Positions 8,342 to 14,816 of a stretch of 23,701 nucleotides of DNA are shown piece after piece. The notes under the pieces were generated by a model. The model was not told where the DNA came from. It ran no database searches and saw nothing but the letters and a program-made list of their open reading frames with translations. A program made the translations under genes and the position numbers. Each line of letters begins with the position of its first letter. The stretch's first letter is position 1. Origin of the DNA: an uncultured Prevotella sp. (GTDB lineage Bacteria; Bacteroidota; Bacteroidia; Bacteroidales; Bacteroidaceae); contig UQZX01000037.1 in NCBI GenBank assembly GCA_900545525.1, forward strand, positions 1 to 23,701, given 5' to 3'.

Positions 8342-9193
8342 TCAGAACCGTATGCCCAACCCCACGGCAAAGGGATAAGCCTTGGTGCCGTCGTTGAGCT
8401 TGTAGAGGGGCGTGAGGGCGGAACGGGCGTACATTTGGAGGCATCCGTAGCCAATATGGTATTCAAGGTTCAGTCCCCAATGGTTGACACGCTGCTTGTC
8501 CCTCACTGTCATAAATCCTTCGTCAATGTTGTATTTATACTTGTGTGTGAGGTTGTTGCGCCATTCCACCGACATTCCCAGTCCTGTATAGAACATGTTC
8601 TTCTTGCCTCCACGGTAATCAAGGAACAGCGGAAGACGCAGGCTCGCGTACTTCATGTAGCTTTTCCTTGTCGCATATCCGTCCAGCTGTTCCACATTGT
8701 TGGCTTTCATTATATATCCGTTCTGCATGTGGTTGTAGGCGATGGTCATCTGCAGACCGCCTGTAATGCCGACGTGCCCGTCTTTGGTGATGCCCCCGCA
8801 AAACACTATCGGCGTGCAGCCAAATTCCCACGACCTGTTGTTGCGTGCCTTGATGTTGCCGTGCCCGTTATCGGCAACATCCTCGGTAAGTCCGTCCATC
8901 CCGATGAAGAACGTCGGCAGTGTATGTGTAAACTTGCGTCTGCCTTTCTTGGGGACGAAAGGTGAGCCGACGTATATGCGCTCAATCTGCTGGCCGTCCA
9001 CGAAGGTGCTCTCATAAGACTTCGTCAGCTTGTTGTCCAGCGTGTCGTAGACCGAAACTTTTGTCTCGGCACTGTCCATGGCTATTACAATCTTGCGGTT
9101 GTTCACGATGAGCGTGGTGTCGTTTACTTCTGCCGCCGCCTGCGTCACGAAAAGCGACATGGCGATGAGGCTGAGAAATGTTTTCATTTTCAT
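8342..9193 (-). CDS. Outer-membrane beta-barrel protein, last gene of ECF sigma operon
   Basis: This 283-residue exported protein has a signal peptide (MKMKTFLSLIAMSLFVTQAAA, cut after about residue 21). Residues about 130-283 alternate polar and hydrophobic/aromatic residues in short strands (WEFGCTPIVFCGG, GITGGLQMTIAYNH, MFYTGLGMSVEWRNN, WGLNLEYHIGYG) and it ends in a phenylalanine (AVGLGIRF), as outer-membrane barrels do. The pattern resembles PorT/OMP_b-brl small barrels of about eight strands. It is the last gene of a four-gene unit after the sigma factor, putative anti-sigma factor and a small secreted protein, with 48 nt to the latter and a terminator downstream. It may be the regulon target or the sensor partner; ligand and function are unknown. 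Confidence 0.75.
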   Translation of the reverse strand: MKMKTFLSLIAMSLFVTQAAAEVNDTTLIVNNRKIVIAMDSAETKVSVYDTLDNKLTKSYESTFVDGQQIERIYVGSPFVPKKGRRKFTHTLPTFFIGMDGLTEDVADNGHGNIKARNNRSWEFGCTPIVFCGGITKDGHVGITGGLQMTIAYNHMQNGYIMKANNVEQLDGYATRKSYMKYASLRLPLFLDYRGGKKNMFYTGLGMSVEWRNNLTHKYKYNIDEGFMTVRDKQRVNHWGLNLEYHIGYGCLQMYARSALTPLYKLNDGTKAYPFAVGLGIRF

Positions 9194-9241
9194 ATTGATA
9201 TTCTTATTTGTTTGTTTATATGCTTGTTACAGGTCTTTCAC

Positions 9242-9691
9242 TTATCTCCTTTTCTTTGCATAGCATATCTGCATTATGTCGTCCGGCGACAGCCTGCCCT
9301 CGATGTATATCACCGCACCGCTCCCGTATATGCCCTTGCTGAAGAGAATGTAGCGGTTTATGCCGTCGTCGATAGGAGGCATCATGTAGTATCCGCTTGT
9401 AATCCTGCCGTCGTCCACCACCTCGCGTATCTTCCGCGCCTTGCGCCTGTCTTCCTTCAGCATCGTCTCTATGGCGTTGCCTATGCGCTTGTATGTAAGG
9501 CTCTTGTACACGCGCAGGCTGTGTCCGTGCAGGTTTGTGTTGTTCATCTCCACCATCCTGCATCCTTTGCTGTGCCCGTACTTGTCGAAAATCTTGCCTA
9601 TGCCCAGCCCTTCCTGTGCCGTCACCGATATTGCGACGGTAAGTATTGATATGATGACTGCTGTCAGCCGTTTTGCCGTTTGTCTTTTCAT
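9242..9691 (-). CDS. Small secreted protein of unknown function in ECF sigma operon
   Basis: The protein has 149 residues with a signal peptide (residues 1-25, ending VTAQ), so it should reach the periplasm or outer membrane. The mature part starts EGLGIGKIFDKYGHSKGCRMVEM, has a basic central segment (LKEDRRKARKIREVV) and ends with a strand-rich part (RYILFSKGIYGSGAVIYIEGRLSPDDI). Such short exported proteins are commonly encoded after ECF sigma and anti-sigma genes in Bacteroidales; a DUF4252- or DUF6108-like assignment is possible but I cannot confirm it. It starts 11 nt after the putative anti-sigma gene, so it is co-expressed with it. Confidence 0.75.
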   Translation of the reverse strand: MKRQTAKRLTAVIISILTVAISVTAQEGLGIGKIFDKYGHSKGCRMVEMNNTNLHGHSLRVYKSLTYKRIGNAIETMLKEDRRKARKIREVVDDGRITSGYYMMPPIDDGINRYILFSKGIYGSGAVIYIEGRLSPDDIMQICYAKKRR

Positions 9692-9702
9692 GTAAGTAGT
9701 GT

Positions 9703-10125
9703 TTATTGTATCTGCCCTAAAGCCTCGAATGTTTCATCCTCGCCGACAGCCACCATCATAAGTGCCTTTTCCGCCTCAGCCGCCACGGTGCGGCTGTCCG
9801 TGCACACTTTGCCGTCGATTACCGCATAATTGCCGGATGTGCGGTTGCGGTGCATCATTATCGGAATGGCGATGAGGACCACTGCCGCTGCCACCGCGGC
9901 ATATCTGATATATCTTCGCATAGCGCCTTTCCTTGTGCTGCGCGCTGTGCTCTTGCGCTGTGCCTCCTCGTATCCGAAGAGTGCCCGCAGGGCTTTCCAC
10001 TCATCGGGAATGTCATTGTCGCGGTTCGCGAAATATCTGCGCAGCAGCTGTTCCTCGCCGTTGGAGGTATCGCCGTCGAGATATTTCTCTATAAGGCTTT
10101 CTATATGTTTCCTGTCCTTGTCCAT
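9703..10125 (-). CDS. Putative membrane-anchored anti-sigma factor
   Basis: The 140-residue protein has a cytosolic N-terminal region (ESLIEKYLDGDTSNGEEQLLRRYF, residues 9-32) like the helical sigma-binding segment of FecR-type and zinc-less anti-sigma factors. A basic stretch and one transmembrane helix follow (about 73-91, AAVAAAVVLIAIPIM). A short extracytoplasmic tail of about 50 residues completes it. The gene starts 45 nt after the ECF sigma gene. No HxxxCxxC zinc motif is present. The tail is much shorter than in TonB-linked FecR proteins and no TonB receptor is nearby, so the signal is probably of another kind. The role is inferred from position and architecture. Confidence 0.7.
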   Translation of the reverse strand: MDKDRKHIESLIEKYLDGDTSNGEEQLLRRYFANRDNDIPDEWKALRALFGYEEAQRKSTARSTRKGAMRRYIRYAAVAAAVVLIAIPIMMHRNRTSGNYAVIDGKVCTDSRTVAAEAEKALMMVAVGEDETFEALGQIQ

Positions 10126-10170
10126 ACGTTCCTGTCCTTTCCTGTAAATTGTATGCGCGGTTGCCGGCTG

Positions 10171-10680
10171 TCATCTGCGCCGCATGCCGTTGTATGCCGA
10201 TATTCTCATGAACTCCTCCTTTATCCTCCTCCGTGCCCTCGACAGGTTCTGCCGCAGGCTTTCGGGCGTGCATCCCGTAATCTTTATTATTTCCTCCTTG
10301 TCATATCCTTCTATTTCCTTCATTCTCAGTATCTGTGCCTGAAGCGGCGGCAGACGGTCCATTATTTTTCTTATCACGTCCATTTCGTCAGCCGTCTCCA
10401 CCGTGGTGTCTTCCCTGCCGGGGTCTGCCGGTCCGTGTATTGCCGGTATCTCGTGCCTTGCATGCCTCCTGCCGTCATAGAACCTGTTGCGCAATATGGT
10501 GATTGCGAGAGCCTTGGGGCATGTGTGCCGGTCAAGCTCACTGCGCATGCTCCACAGCTTCAGCATGACCTCCTGCACAAGGTCCTCTGCTGTTTCGCTG
10601 TTGCCGGAGAGCCTTACGGCTGTTGCCATAAGGTCGTCTCTCATCGTCACTATATTGCGGTTGAACTGTTCTATATTCAT
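10171..10680 (-). CDS. RNA polymerase ECF-type sigma factor
   Basis: The chosen product has 169 residues. Region 2 (about residues 9-75) contains SETAEDLVQEVMLKLW and a basic end (RNRFYDGRRHARHE). After a linker, region 4 (about 105-157) contains LPPLQAQILRMKEIEGYDKEEI and the helix-turn-helix TGCTPESLRQNLSRARRRIKE. These are classic ECF domains. The frame is open further upstream to 10884, but those 68 extra residues lack sigma features and their ATG lies in a repeat hairpin, so the ATG at 10678-10680 is preferred. It heads a unit with a putative anti-sigma factor, a secreted protein and a beta-barrel, suggesting control of an envelope response. Confidence 0.88.
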   Translation of the reverse strand: MNIEQFNRNIVTMRDDLMATAVRLSGNSETAEDLVQEVMLKLWSMRSELDRHTCPKALAITILRNRFYDGRRHARHEIPAIHGPADPGREDTTVETADEMDVIRKIMDRLPPLQAQILRMKEIEGYDKEEIIKITGCTPESLRQNLSRARRRIKEEFMRISAYNGMRRR

Positions 10681-10760
10681 TTTCCGGTGCGGACGGTGTG
10701 AAACCTGCGCTGTTGCATGCCTCATGCTGCTTTGTTGCGGTTTCTTTTCCGTTCTTGTTG

Positions 10761-10795
10761 TATAAACGTTTGAGATGCGATTTTGTGACATTTGG
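10761..10795 (-). promoter_or_regulatory. Possible autoregulated ECF promoter
   Basis: The minus strand has GTCACAAAATCGCATCTC followed by AAACGTTTATAC about 85-110 nt before the sigma gene start. The spacing of an A-rich upstream block and a CGTTTAT block would suit an ECF promoter, and many ECF genes read their own promoter. No vegetative -7 box was found here. This is a weak, pattern-based call. Confidence 0.28.
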
Positions 10796-10845
10796 ATGCC
10801 GTTTTTATCGTGAAAAAATATCGTGCCTGTAATCTGTTGGAAATC

Positions 10846-10933
10846 AGGATGATACCTTTTGGCTCCTAATATGCCGTCTTTCATGCTGCAATATGCCGCC
10901 TTTCAGGAGGCAAAAGACGGCATATTGCAGGGC
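10846..10933. repeat. Second 22-nt module array, forming alternative hairpins
   Basis: Units start at 10868 (AATATGCCGTCTTT), 10890 (AATATGCCGCCTTT) and 10912 (AAAAGACGGCATATT), exactly 22 nt apart; the one at 10846 is degenerate. The third is inverted. Arms 10886-10903 and 10913-10930 pair over 18 bp with one mismatch. The arm at 10868-10881 is a perfect complement of 10913-10926, so two hairpins compete for one right arm. The core matches the array at 1728-1925. Confidence 0.65.
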
Positions 10934-10959
10934 GGGAGATGATGTCTTTGTCTTTTATT

Positions 10960-11103
10960 GGTATGATAGGGCTGATAAGACTAATAGGGCTAATAAGACT
11001 AATAATGCTTATTGGGCTTATATGGCTTATAGGATTAATAGAACTGATGAGGCTAATATGGCTTATATGCCTTATCTGTCTTATTAGCCTTATGTGGCTT
11101 ATA
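10960..11103 (+). repeat. Sixteen degenerate 9-nt tandem units (NGNCTNATA)
   Basis: The 144 bp divide without indels into sixteen 9-nt units such as GGGCTAATA, AGACTAATA, TGGCTTATA. In the last fifteen units positions 5, 7 and 8 are invariant, position 4 changes once, and positions 1, 3, 6 and 9 vary most. No stop codon occurs in several frames. The plus frame, open from an ATG at 10939 to a stop at 11184 (81 residues), reads x-Leu-(Ile/Met) repeated. Whether it is translated is unknown; I treat it as a repeat. The 3' end lies 46 nt before the candidate folP promoter. Confidence 0.8.
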
Positions 11104-11148
11104 ACATCGTTTGTCTTGTGCCGTCTGAAGATAAAAACTCCAAAACAG

Positions 11149-11179
11149 TGTGGCGTTACGATAATAATGATTAAATTTG
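11149..11179 (+). promoter_or_regulatory. Candidate promoter of folP-cdaA
   Basis: TAAATTTG (11172-11179) fits the -7 consensus. TGTG (11149-11152), 19 nt upstream, is a three-of-four match to TTTG. Initiation would fall near 11186, within a palindrome, with a leader of about 80 nt before the ATG at 11266. Confidence 0.5.
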
Positions 11180-11182
11180 CAT

Positions 11183-11200
11183 AATCAAGCAAGCTTGATT
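11183..11200. promoter_or_regulatory. Palindrome at the predicted folP start site
   Basis: AATCAAG, a 4-nt centre CAAG, and CTTGATT form a 7-bp dyad immediately after the -7 box. It may be an operator for a dimeric repressor or a 5' hairpin of the transcript. No T-tract follows. Confidence 0.35.
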
Positions 11201-11265
11201 GTATTCGGCTTGCATTGTCTTTACATAAGATAAGCATTGCCTTTATATAATACATTTTGACATCG

Positions 11266-12147
11266 ATGAATAAGCCTGTTGACTACACCATAAACGTATG
11301 CGGAAAGCTGATGGACCTTTCGCATCCCAAGGTTATGGGAATACTTAATGCCACACCCGATTCGTTTTATGCCGGCAGCCGCAAGCAGACGGAGGCGGAT
11401 ATTGCGCGCCGTGCCGACAGCATAATGGAGGAGGGCGGCTCTATAATAGACGTCGGGGCGTATTCCACGCGCCCCGGGGCTGCCGTGGTTACGGAAGAGG
11501 AGGAGATGGCACGTATGCGCATGGCTCTTGCGGCTGTGCGCCGCTGTCAGCCCGATGCGCCGCTGTCTGTGGACACATTCCGTCCGGAGGTGGCACGCAT
11601 GGCGGTTGAGGAGTTTGGTGCAGGCATTATCAATGACGTGTCGGGAGGAAATGTAAACGGTGTCTTCGGCGGTTCGGACAGCGCGGAATGCGGCGGAATG
11701 GGCGGCAGTGGAAAGGAATACGCATGCCCGCCGATGTTCAGTATGGCGGCACGGCTCGGCGTTCCTTATATATTAATGTCGTCACAGCCGGTGTTGCGGA
11801 GAATGATGCTTGGTTTTGCAAGGGATGTGCAGCTGTTGCGCGGGCTTGGCGTGAAGGATATAATACTTGACCCCGGCTTCGGCTTTGGCAAGACCTTGCA
11901 GCAGAACTATGCCATATTGGCTGGGCTGGAGCGTCTTCGTGAAATGGAGTTGCCGCTGCTTGTCGGTGCATCGCGCAAGTCGATGATTTTCCGTCTGCTC
12001 GGCATAACGCCCGATGAGTCGCTCAACGGTACAACAGTGATAAACACGGTGGCACTTGCCAAAGGTGCGTCGATACTTCGCGTGCACGATGTCGGGGCTT
12101 GTGCGGAGGCAGTAAGAATAATGGAGGAGACAGCAAAGGATGTTTGA
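11266..12147 (+). CDS. folP: Dihydropteroate synthase
   Basis: DHPS joins p-aminobenzoate to dihydropterin pyrophosphate in folate synthesis. The 293-residue TIM-barrel protein shows GILNATPDSF (loop 1), DVGAYSTRPGA (loop 2), GIINDVSGGN, DPGFGFGKTLQQNY, GASRKSMI and the C-terminal RVHDV. Two departures stand out: a Gly/Ser-rich insertion of about 20 residues after NDVSGGN, and a shortened segment after PYILM, where the usual HMRGxPxTMQ loop is replaced by SSQPVLRRM. The ATG at 11266 is chosen; a TTG three codons upstream is possible. The stop overlaps the start of cdaA by 8 nt (ATGTTTGA), an arrangement that couples folate and c-di-AMP genes. Confidence 0.94.
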   Translation: MNKPVDYTINVCGKLMDLSHPKVMGILNATPDSFYAGSRKQTEADIARRADSIMEEGGSIIDVGAYSTRPGAAVVTEEEEMARMRMALAAVRRCQPDAPLSVDTFRPEVARMAVEEFGAGIINDVSGGNVNGVFGGSDSAECGGMGGSGKEYACPPMFSMAARLGVPYILMSSQPVLRRMMLGFARDVQLLRGLGVKDIILDPGFGFGKTLQQNYAILAGLERLREMELPLLVGASRKSMIFRLLGITPDESLNGTTVINTVALAKGASILRVHDVGACAEAVRIMEETAKDV

Positions 12148-12910
12148 ATTCGGAATAAAGGACATAGTCGATATAGTGGCGGTGGCGCTGATGCTGTACT
12201 ATATCTACAGGCTGATGAAGGAGTCGCGCTCGCTCAATGTGTTCATCGGCATAATGATATTCATACCCACATGGCTCTTCGTAAGCCAGATATTGGAGAT
12301 GCGCCTGCTGGGAAGTATCATGGACAAGCTGGTGAGTGTGGGAACGATAGCACTGATAATATTGTTTCAGGACGAGATACGCAAGTTTCTGTATACGCTT
12401 GGGGCGCATCAGAGGATGCGGGCTATAGTGAGGCTCTTTTCGTCTGAAGAAAAATCGGACAAGTCTGTCAAGGAGAGCATCATGCCCGTGGTGATGGCAT
12501 GCCTGAGCATGAGCAAGTCGCGTACGGGTGCCCTGATAGTGATAGAGCGCCATTCTCCGCTTGACGATATCGTGGACACCGGCGAGACGATAGATGCCAG
12601 GATAAATCAGCGTTTGATGGAAAACATCTTCTTTAAGAACTCGCCTTTGCATGACGGAGCCATGGTTATTTCCAAGAAACGCATACGTGCGGCAGGCTGC
12701 ATACTGCCTGTCAGCCACAGCATAGACATACCGAAGGAGCTTGGGCTGCGTCATCGTGCCGCCATGGGCATGTCCCAGCACAGCGATGCCATAACCGTTG
12801 TGGTCTCAGAAGAGACAGGACGCATAGCCGTGGCAATAAACGGAAAATTCAGGCTGAGGCTCTCGGCGGAGGAGCTGGAGAGCATCCTGACCAAAGAACT
12901 GGGTGCCTGA
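12140..12910 (+). CDS. cdaA: Membrane diadenylate cyclase (CdaA type)
   Basis: This enzyme condenses two ATP into c-di-AMP, a second messenger tied to osmotic, potassium and cell-wall balance. The 256-residue protein has about three N-terminal membrane helices (residues 8-25, 33-52, 62-80) followed by a DAC domain. The catalytic motifs are intact: Asp172-Gly-Ala in LHDGAMVI and Arg204-His-Arg in LRHRAAMG. Other conserved stretches include GALIVIERHSPLDD, NIFFKNSPLHD and AITVVVSEETGRIAVA. It overlaps folP by 8 nt and is presumably translated from the same message. The protein has normal length and no sign of damage. No phosphodiesterase or CdaR-type regulator gene is nearby. Confidence 0.94.
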   Translation: MFEFGIKDIVDIVAVALMLYYIYRLMKESRSLNVFIGIMIFIPTWLFVSQILEMRLLGSIMDKLVSVGTIALIILFQDEIRKFLYTLGAHQRMRAIVRLFSSEEKSDKSVKESIMPVVMACLSMSKSRTGALIVIERHSPLDDIVDTGETIDARINQRLMENIFFKNSPLHDGAMVISKKRIRAAGCILPVSHSIDIPKELGLRHRAAMGMSQHSDAITVVVSEETGRIAVAINGKFRLRLSAEELESILTKELGA

Positions 12911-13095
12911 GAAACCGGATAGAGGCTTGTCCTTTAGTATGCGTTGCAGTGTCTTGTGTGCCTGTTAGTCTTTATTTGCAGCTTATAGTCTTATTTATGT
13001 AAAGATATTTGGTCGCTTAAGACAGGATGCGTAACTTAGCGCTGCCGCATGACAGGCGGCATGACAGTTTAATGGCGTTTATAAAAAAGGATGTT

Positions 13096-13353
13096 ATGGA
13101 ATATATCATAAATCATGACCCCGGACAGAAACGGTTCACGACGGTGGTAGACGGATATACGGCATACGTGGAGTACAGCCTGCAAGACGGTGTGCTGGAT
13201 ATCATACATACTATTGTTCCGCGTCCTGTAGAGGGGCGTGGCATAGCGGCGGCACTTGTGAAAAAGGCATACGAATATGCATCGGAGCACGGGCTTGAAC
13301 GTGCCGGTACGTGCCCGTATGCGGCAAGATGGATGGAAAGGCACCGTTATTGA
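13096..13353 (+). CDS. Small GNAT-like N-acetyltransferase (YidJ/YjdJ type)
   Basis: The preferred product has 85 residues beginning MEYIINHDPGQKRFTTVVDG. It shows the compact one-domain pattern of the COG2388-like small acetyltransferases: a first strand pair (FTTVVDGYTAYVEYSLQDGVLDIIHTIV), the acetyl-CoA loop region PRPVEGRGIAAALVKKAYEYASEHG, and a final strand and helix with Cys-Pro-Tyr (TCPYAARWMERH). The GRGIAAALV segment is the pyrophosphate-binding Q/RxxGxG/A motif. ATGs at 13027 and 13072 are in frame, but their added residues do not resemble the family. The acceptor is unknown. The gene stands alone between cdaA and an inverted-repeat element, convergent with lpxH. Confidence 0.75.
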   Translation: MEYIINHDPGQKRFTTVVDGYTAYVEYSLQDGVLDIIHTIVPRPVEGRGIAAALVKKAYEYASEHGLERAGTCPYAARWMERHRY

Positions 13354-13421
13354 AGTGCCTTTCCCGGAACAATACTTTATTGATAATTGTTATGATGGGG
13401 CAAAATTCTCATACAGCGCCA

Positions 13422-13533
13422 AGTAGGGACATGTTCTTGTATTTGTCCGCCAAACATCCCTTGAATATCAGGATGTTATAAACGGACAAATACAAGACGT
13501 GTTGTTGAACGAAGTGAAAAATATGTCCCTACT
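13422..13533. mobile_element. MITE-like element of three nested inverted repeats
   Basis: Outer arms AGTAGGGACAT (13422-13432) and ATGTCCCTACT (13523-13533) are perfect 11-bp complements. Middle arms at 13435-13449 and 13483-13497 pair perfectly over 15 bp (core CTTGTATTTGTCCG). Inner arms AACATCC (13453-13459) and GGATGTT (13471-13477) close the structure, with a further TGA/TCA tip. The 112-bp unit carries no gene and lies between convergent genes, as small non-autonomous or REP-like elements often do. Which transposase would mobilise it cannot be told. No clear target-site duplication is visible. Confidence 0.6.
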
Positions 13534-13570
13534 GGTTGGAAAAGTTGAGTTTTGATACACCCTCGTTGTA

Positions 13571-14335
13571 TCAAAGCTTTGTCTCACCTTCTACATAGTC
13601 TTCCATGAAAAGGTGCTCGCCGTCGAACACGGCGTATGTGAATTGTGTTATCCAGTCGCCGAGGATCATCATGCGTGTCTTTCTTGACAGCATGAGGTCC
13701 AGTTCTATATGGCGGTGACCGTATATGAAGAAATCAATGTCGGGATGTGTCTTCATATATTCTTTTGTATATAGCACCAGCTCCTCCTTGTCCTCGCCCA
13801 TATATGGCGGCTCCTTGCCGTCCTTACGCTTGAGGCGGCTGTGCTTTGCCCATTCAAGTCCGAAGCCGATGCCCCACCGCGGGTGGAGCATGCTGAACAG
13901 ACGCTGGCACGTTTTGTTGTGGAATACGCTGCGTATCAGCATGAACTTGCGGTCGTTGTCACCCAGACCATCGCCGTGGGCAAGGTAGAAAAGCTTGCCG
14001 TAAATCTCCGTTGTGGTTGGCTTGGTGTGTATGGTGACGCCACATTCCTGCTCAAGATATCCGTACATCCAGATGTCGTGGTTGCCCGTAAAGTAGTGCA
14101 CTTCAACCCCCATGTCGGTAAGTTCCGACAGTTTGCCGAGAAAACGCGTGTAGCCTTTTGGCACGGCATGCCTGTATTCGAACCAGAAGTCGAACATGTC
14201 GCCCAGCATGTATATGGCTGAAGCCTTGTGCTTGATGTCGTCAAGAAAGCGTACAAGCCGCCGTTCCTGCGTCCTTCCGTGTTCAATGGCGAGTGAGCCG
14301 AGGTGGGCATCGGATATGAAATAGATGTTTTTCAT
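13571..14335 (-). CDS. lpxH: UDP-2,3-diacylglucosamine diphosphatase (LpxH)
   Basis: LpxH cleaves UDP-2,3-diacylglucosamine to lipid X and UMP at the inner face of the cytoplasmic membrane, the fourth step in lipid A synthesis. The 254-residue protein belongs to the calcineurin-like metallophosphoesterases. The metal ligands are visible: Asp9 and His11 (SDAHLG), Asp46 (GDMFDFW), Asn85-His86 (GNHD), His120 (AHGDG) and His207/His209 (YGHRHIE). The insertion around residues 130-175 (SVFHNKTCQRLFSMLHPRWGIGFG) corresponds to the helical lid that holds the acyl chains. The gene lies 55 nt after the SufT-like gene and is probably in one unit with it. It ends near the 112-bp inverted-repeat element. 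Confidence 0.9.
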   Translation of the reverse strand: MKNIYFISDAHLGSLAIEHGRTQERRLVRFLDDIKHKASAIYMLGDMFDFWFEYRHAVPKGYTRFLGKLSELTDMGVEVHYFTGNHDIWMYGYLEQECGVTIHTKPTTTEIYGKLFYLAHGDGLGDNDRKFMLIRSVFHNKTCQRLFSMLHPRWGIGFGLEWAKHSRLKRKDGKEPPYMGEDKEELVLYTKEYMKTHPDIDFFIYGHRHIELDLMLSRKTRMMILGDWITQFTYAVFDGEHLFMEDYVEGETKL

Positions 14336-14390
14336 TCTGCTTTGGTGTTAATGAAATGTTACCGGCGTGTTGCCGTTCGTATGCCCCGTG

Positions 14391-14711
14391 CTATTCAAAG
14401 CCAAGTTCCAGGCGCGCCTCTTCCGACATCATGCTCTTGTCCCATTCAGGTTCAAAGACAAGGTTTACCGTTGCCGATGCTACTTCCGGCAGACCGTCCA
14501 CCTTCTGGCGCACGTCTTCCAGTATGAAGTCGGCAGCCGGGCATGTGGGTGCGGTGAATGTCATGTCAACCTCCACGGTGCTGTCTTCTTTAACGTCGAT
14601 GCGGTATATCAGTCCGAGGTCATATATGTTCACCGGTATTTCGGGGTCATAGACCGTTTTAAGTACATCCACTATTTTTTCCTCAATACGTGTCTTCTCT
14701 GCTTGTTCCAT
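14391..14711 (-). CDS. SufT/MIP18-like (DUF59) iron-sulfur cluster assembly protein
   Basis: This 106-residue cytosolic protein consists of one MIP18/DUF59 domain. It has the family signatures VYDPEIPVNIYDLGLIY (residues 20-36) and the TFTAPTCPAADFI segment with the single conserved cysteine, Cys57. Known relatives (SufT, the PaaD-like group, CIA2) help mature Fe-S proteins. There is no suf operon here; the neighbour is lpxH, 55 nt downstream, and radC, 105 nt upstream. A candidate promoter at 14735-14765 suggests that it heads a two-gene transcript with lpxH. The family is clear; the client proteins are unknown. Confidence 0.87.
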   Translation of the reverse strand: MEQAEKTRIEEKIVDVLKTVYDPEIPVNIYDLGLIYRIDVKEDSTVEVDMTFTAPTCPAADFILEDVRQKVDGLPEVASATVNLVFEPEWDKSMMSEEARLELGFE

Positions 14712-14734
14712 AGTTGTAAAATGCTTATCTTATG

Positions 14735-14765
14735 CAAAGATACGGTAAAAAGGGTGTAATGCCAA
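14735..14765 (-). promoter_or_regulatory. Candidate promoter of the SufT-like gene and lpxH
   Basis: On the minus strand TATCTTTG (14742-14735) is a perfect -7 box. TTGG (14765-14762), 19 nt upstream, matches three of four bases of the -33 box. The leader would be about 17 nt. Confidence 0.55.
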
Positions 14766-14816
14766 GGATGATGTGCTTTTTATGCCGGTGTGATGTCAAT
14801 ATAAAGTTTTTTTCAG

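Noticed and set aside
7048..8466. 472-residue minus-strand frame overlapping the MFS gene
   Set aside because: It is shifted relative to the MFS frame, has Arg/His/Cys-rich composition without domains, and crosses the terminator and promoter at 8214-8285.
10681..10884. N-terminal extension of the ECF sigma factor up to an ATG at 10884
   Set aside because: The 68 extra residues have no sigma-factor similarity, the ATG is inside the repeat hairpin, and the internal ATG at 10680 gives the normal ECF length.
10846..10933. CRISPR array
   Set aside because: The repeats are too short and degenerate, are inverted relative to each other, have no unique spacers of constant length, and there are no cas genes.
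10881..11255. Minus-strand 124-residue frame rich in Ile-Ser-His/Pro
   Set aside because: It is produced by the 9-nt repeat having no stops; the codon-like variation fits the plus frame better and no start context is visible.
13004..13011. Promoter of the small acetyltransferase (GATATTTG)
   Set aside because: The first base of the -7 box is wrong and the nearest TTTG is 25 nt away, outside the usual spacing.
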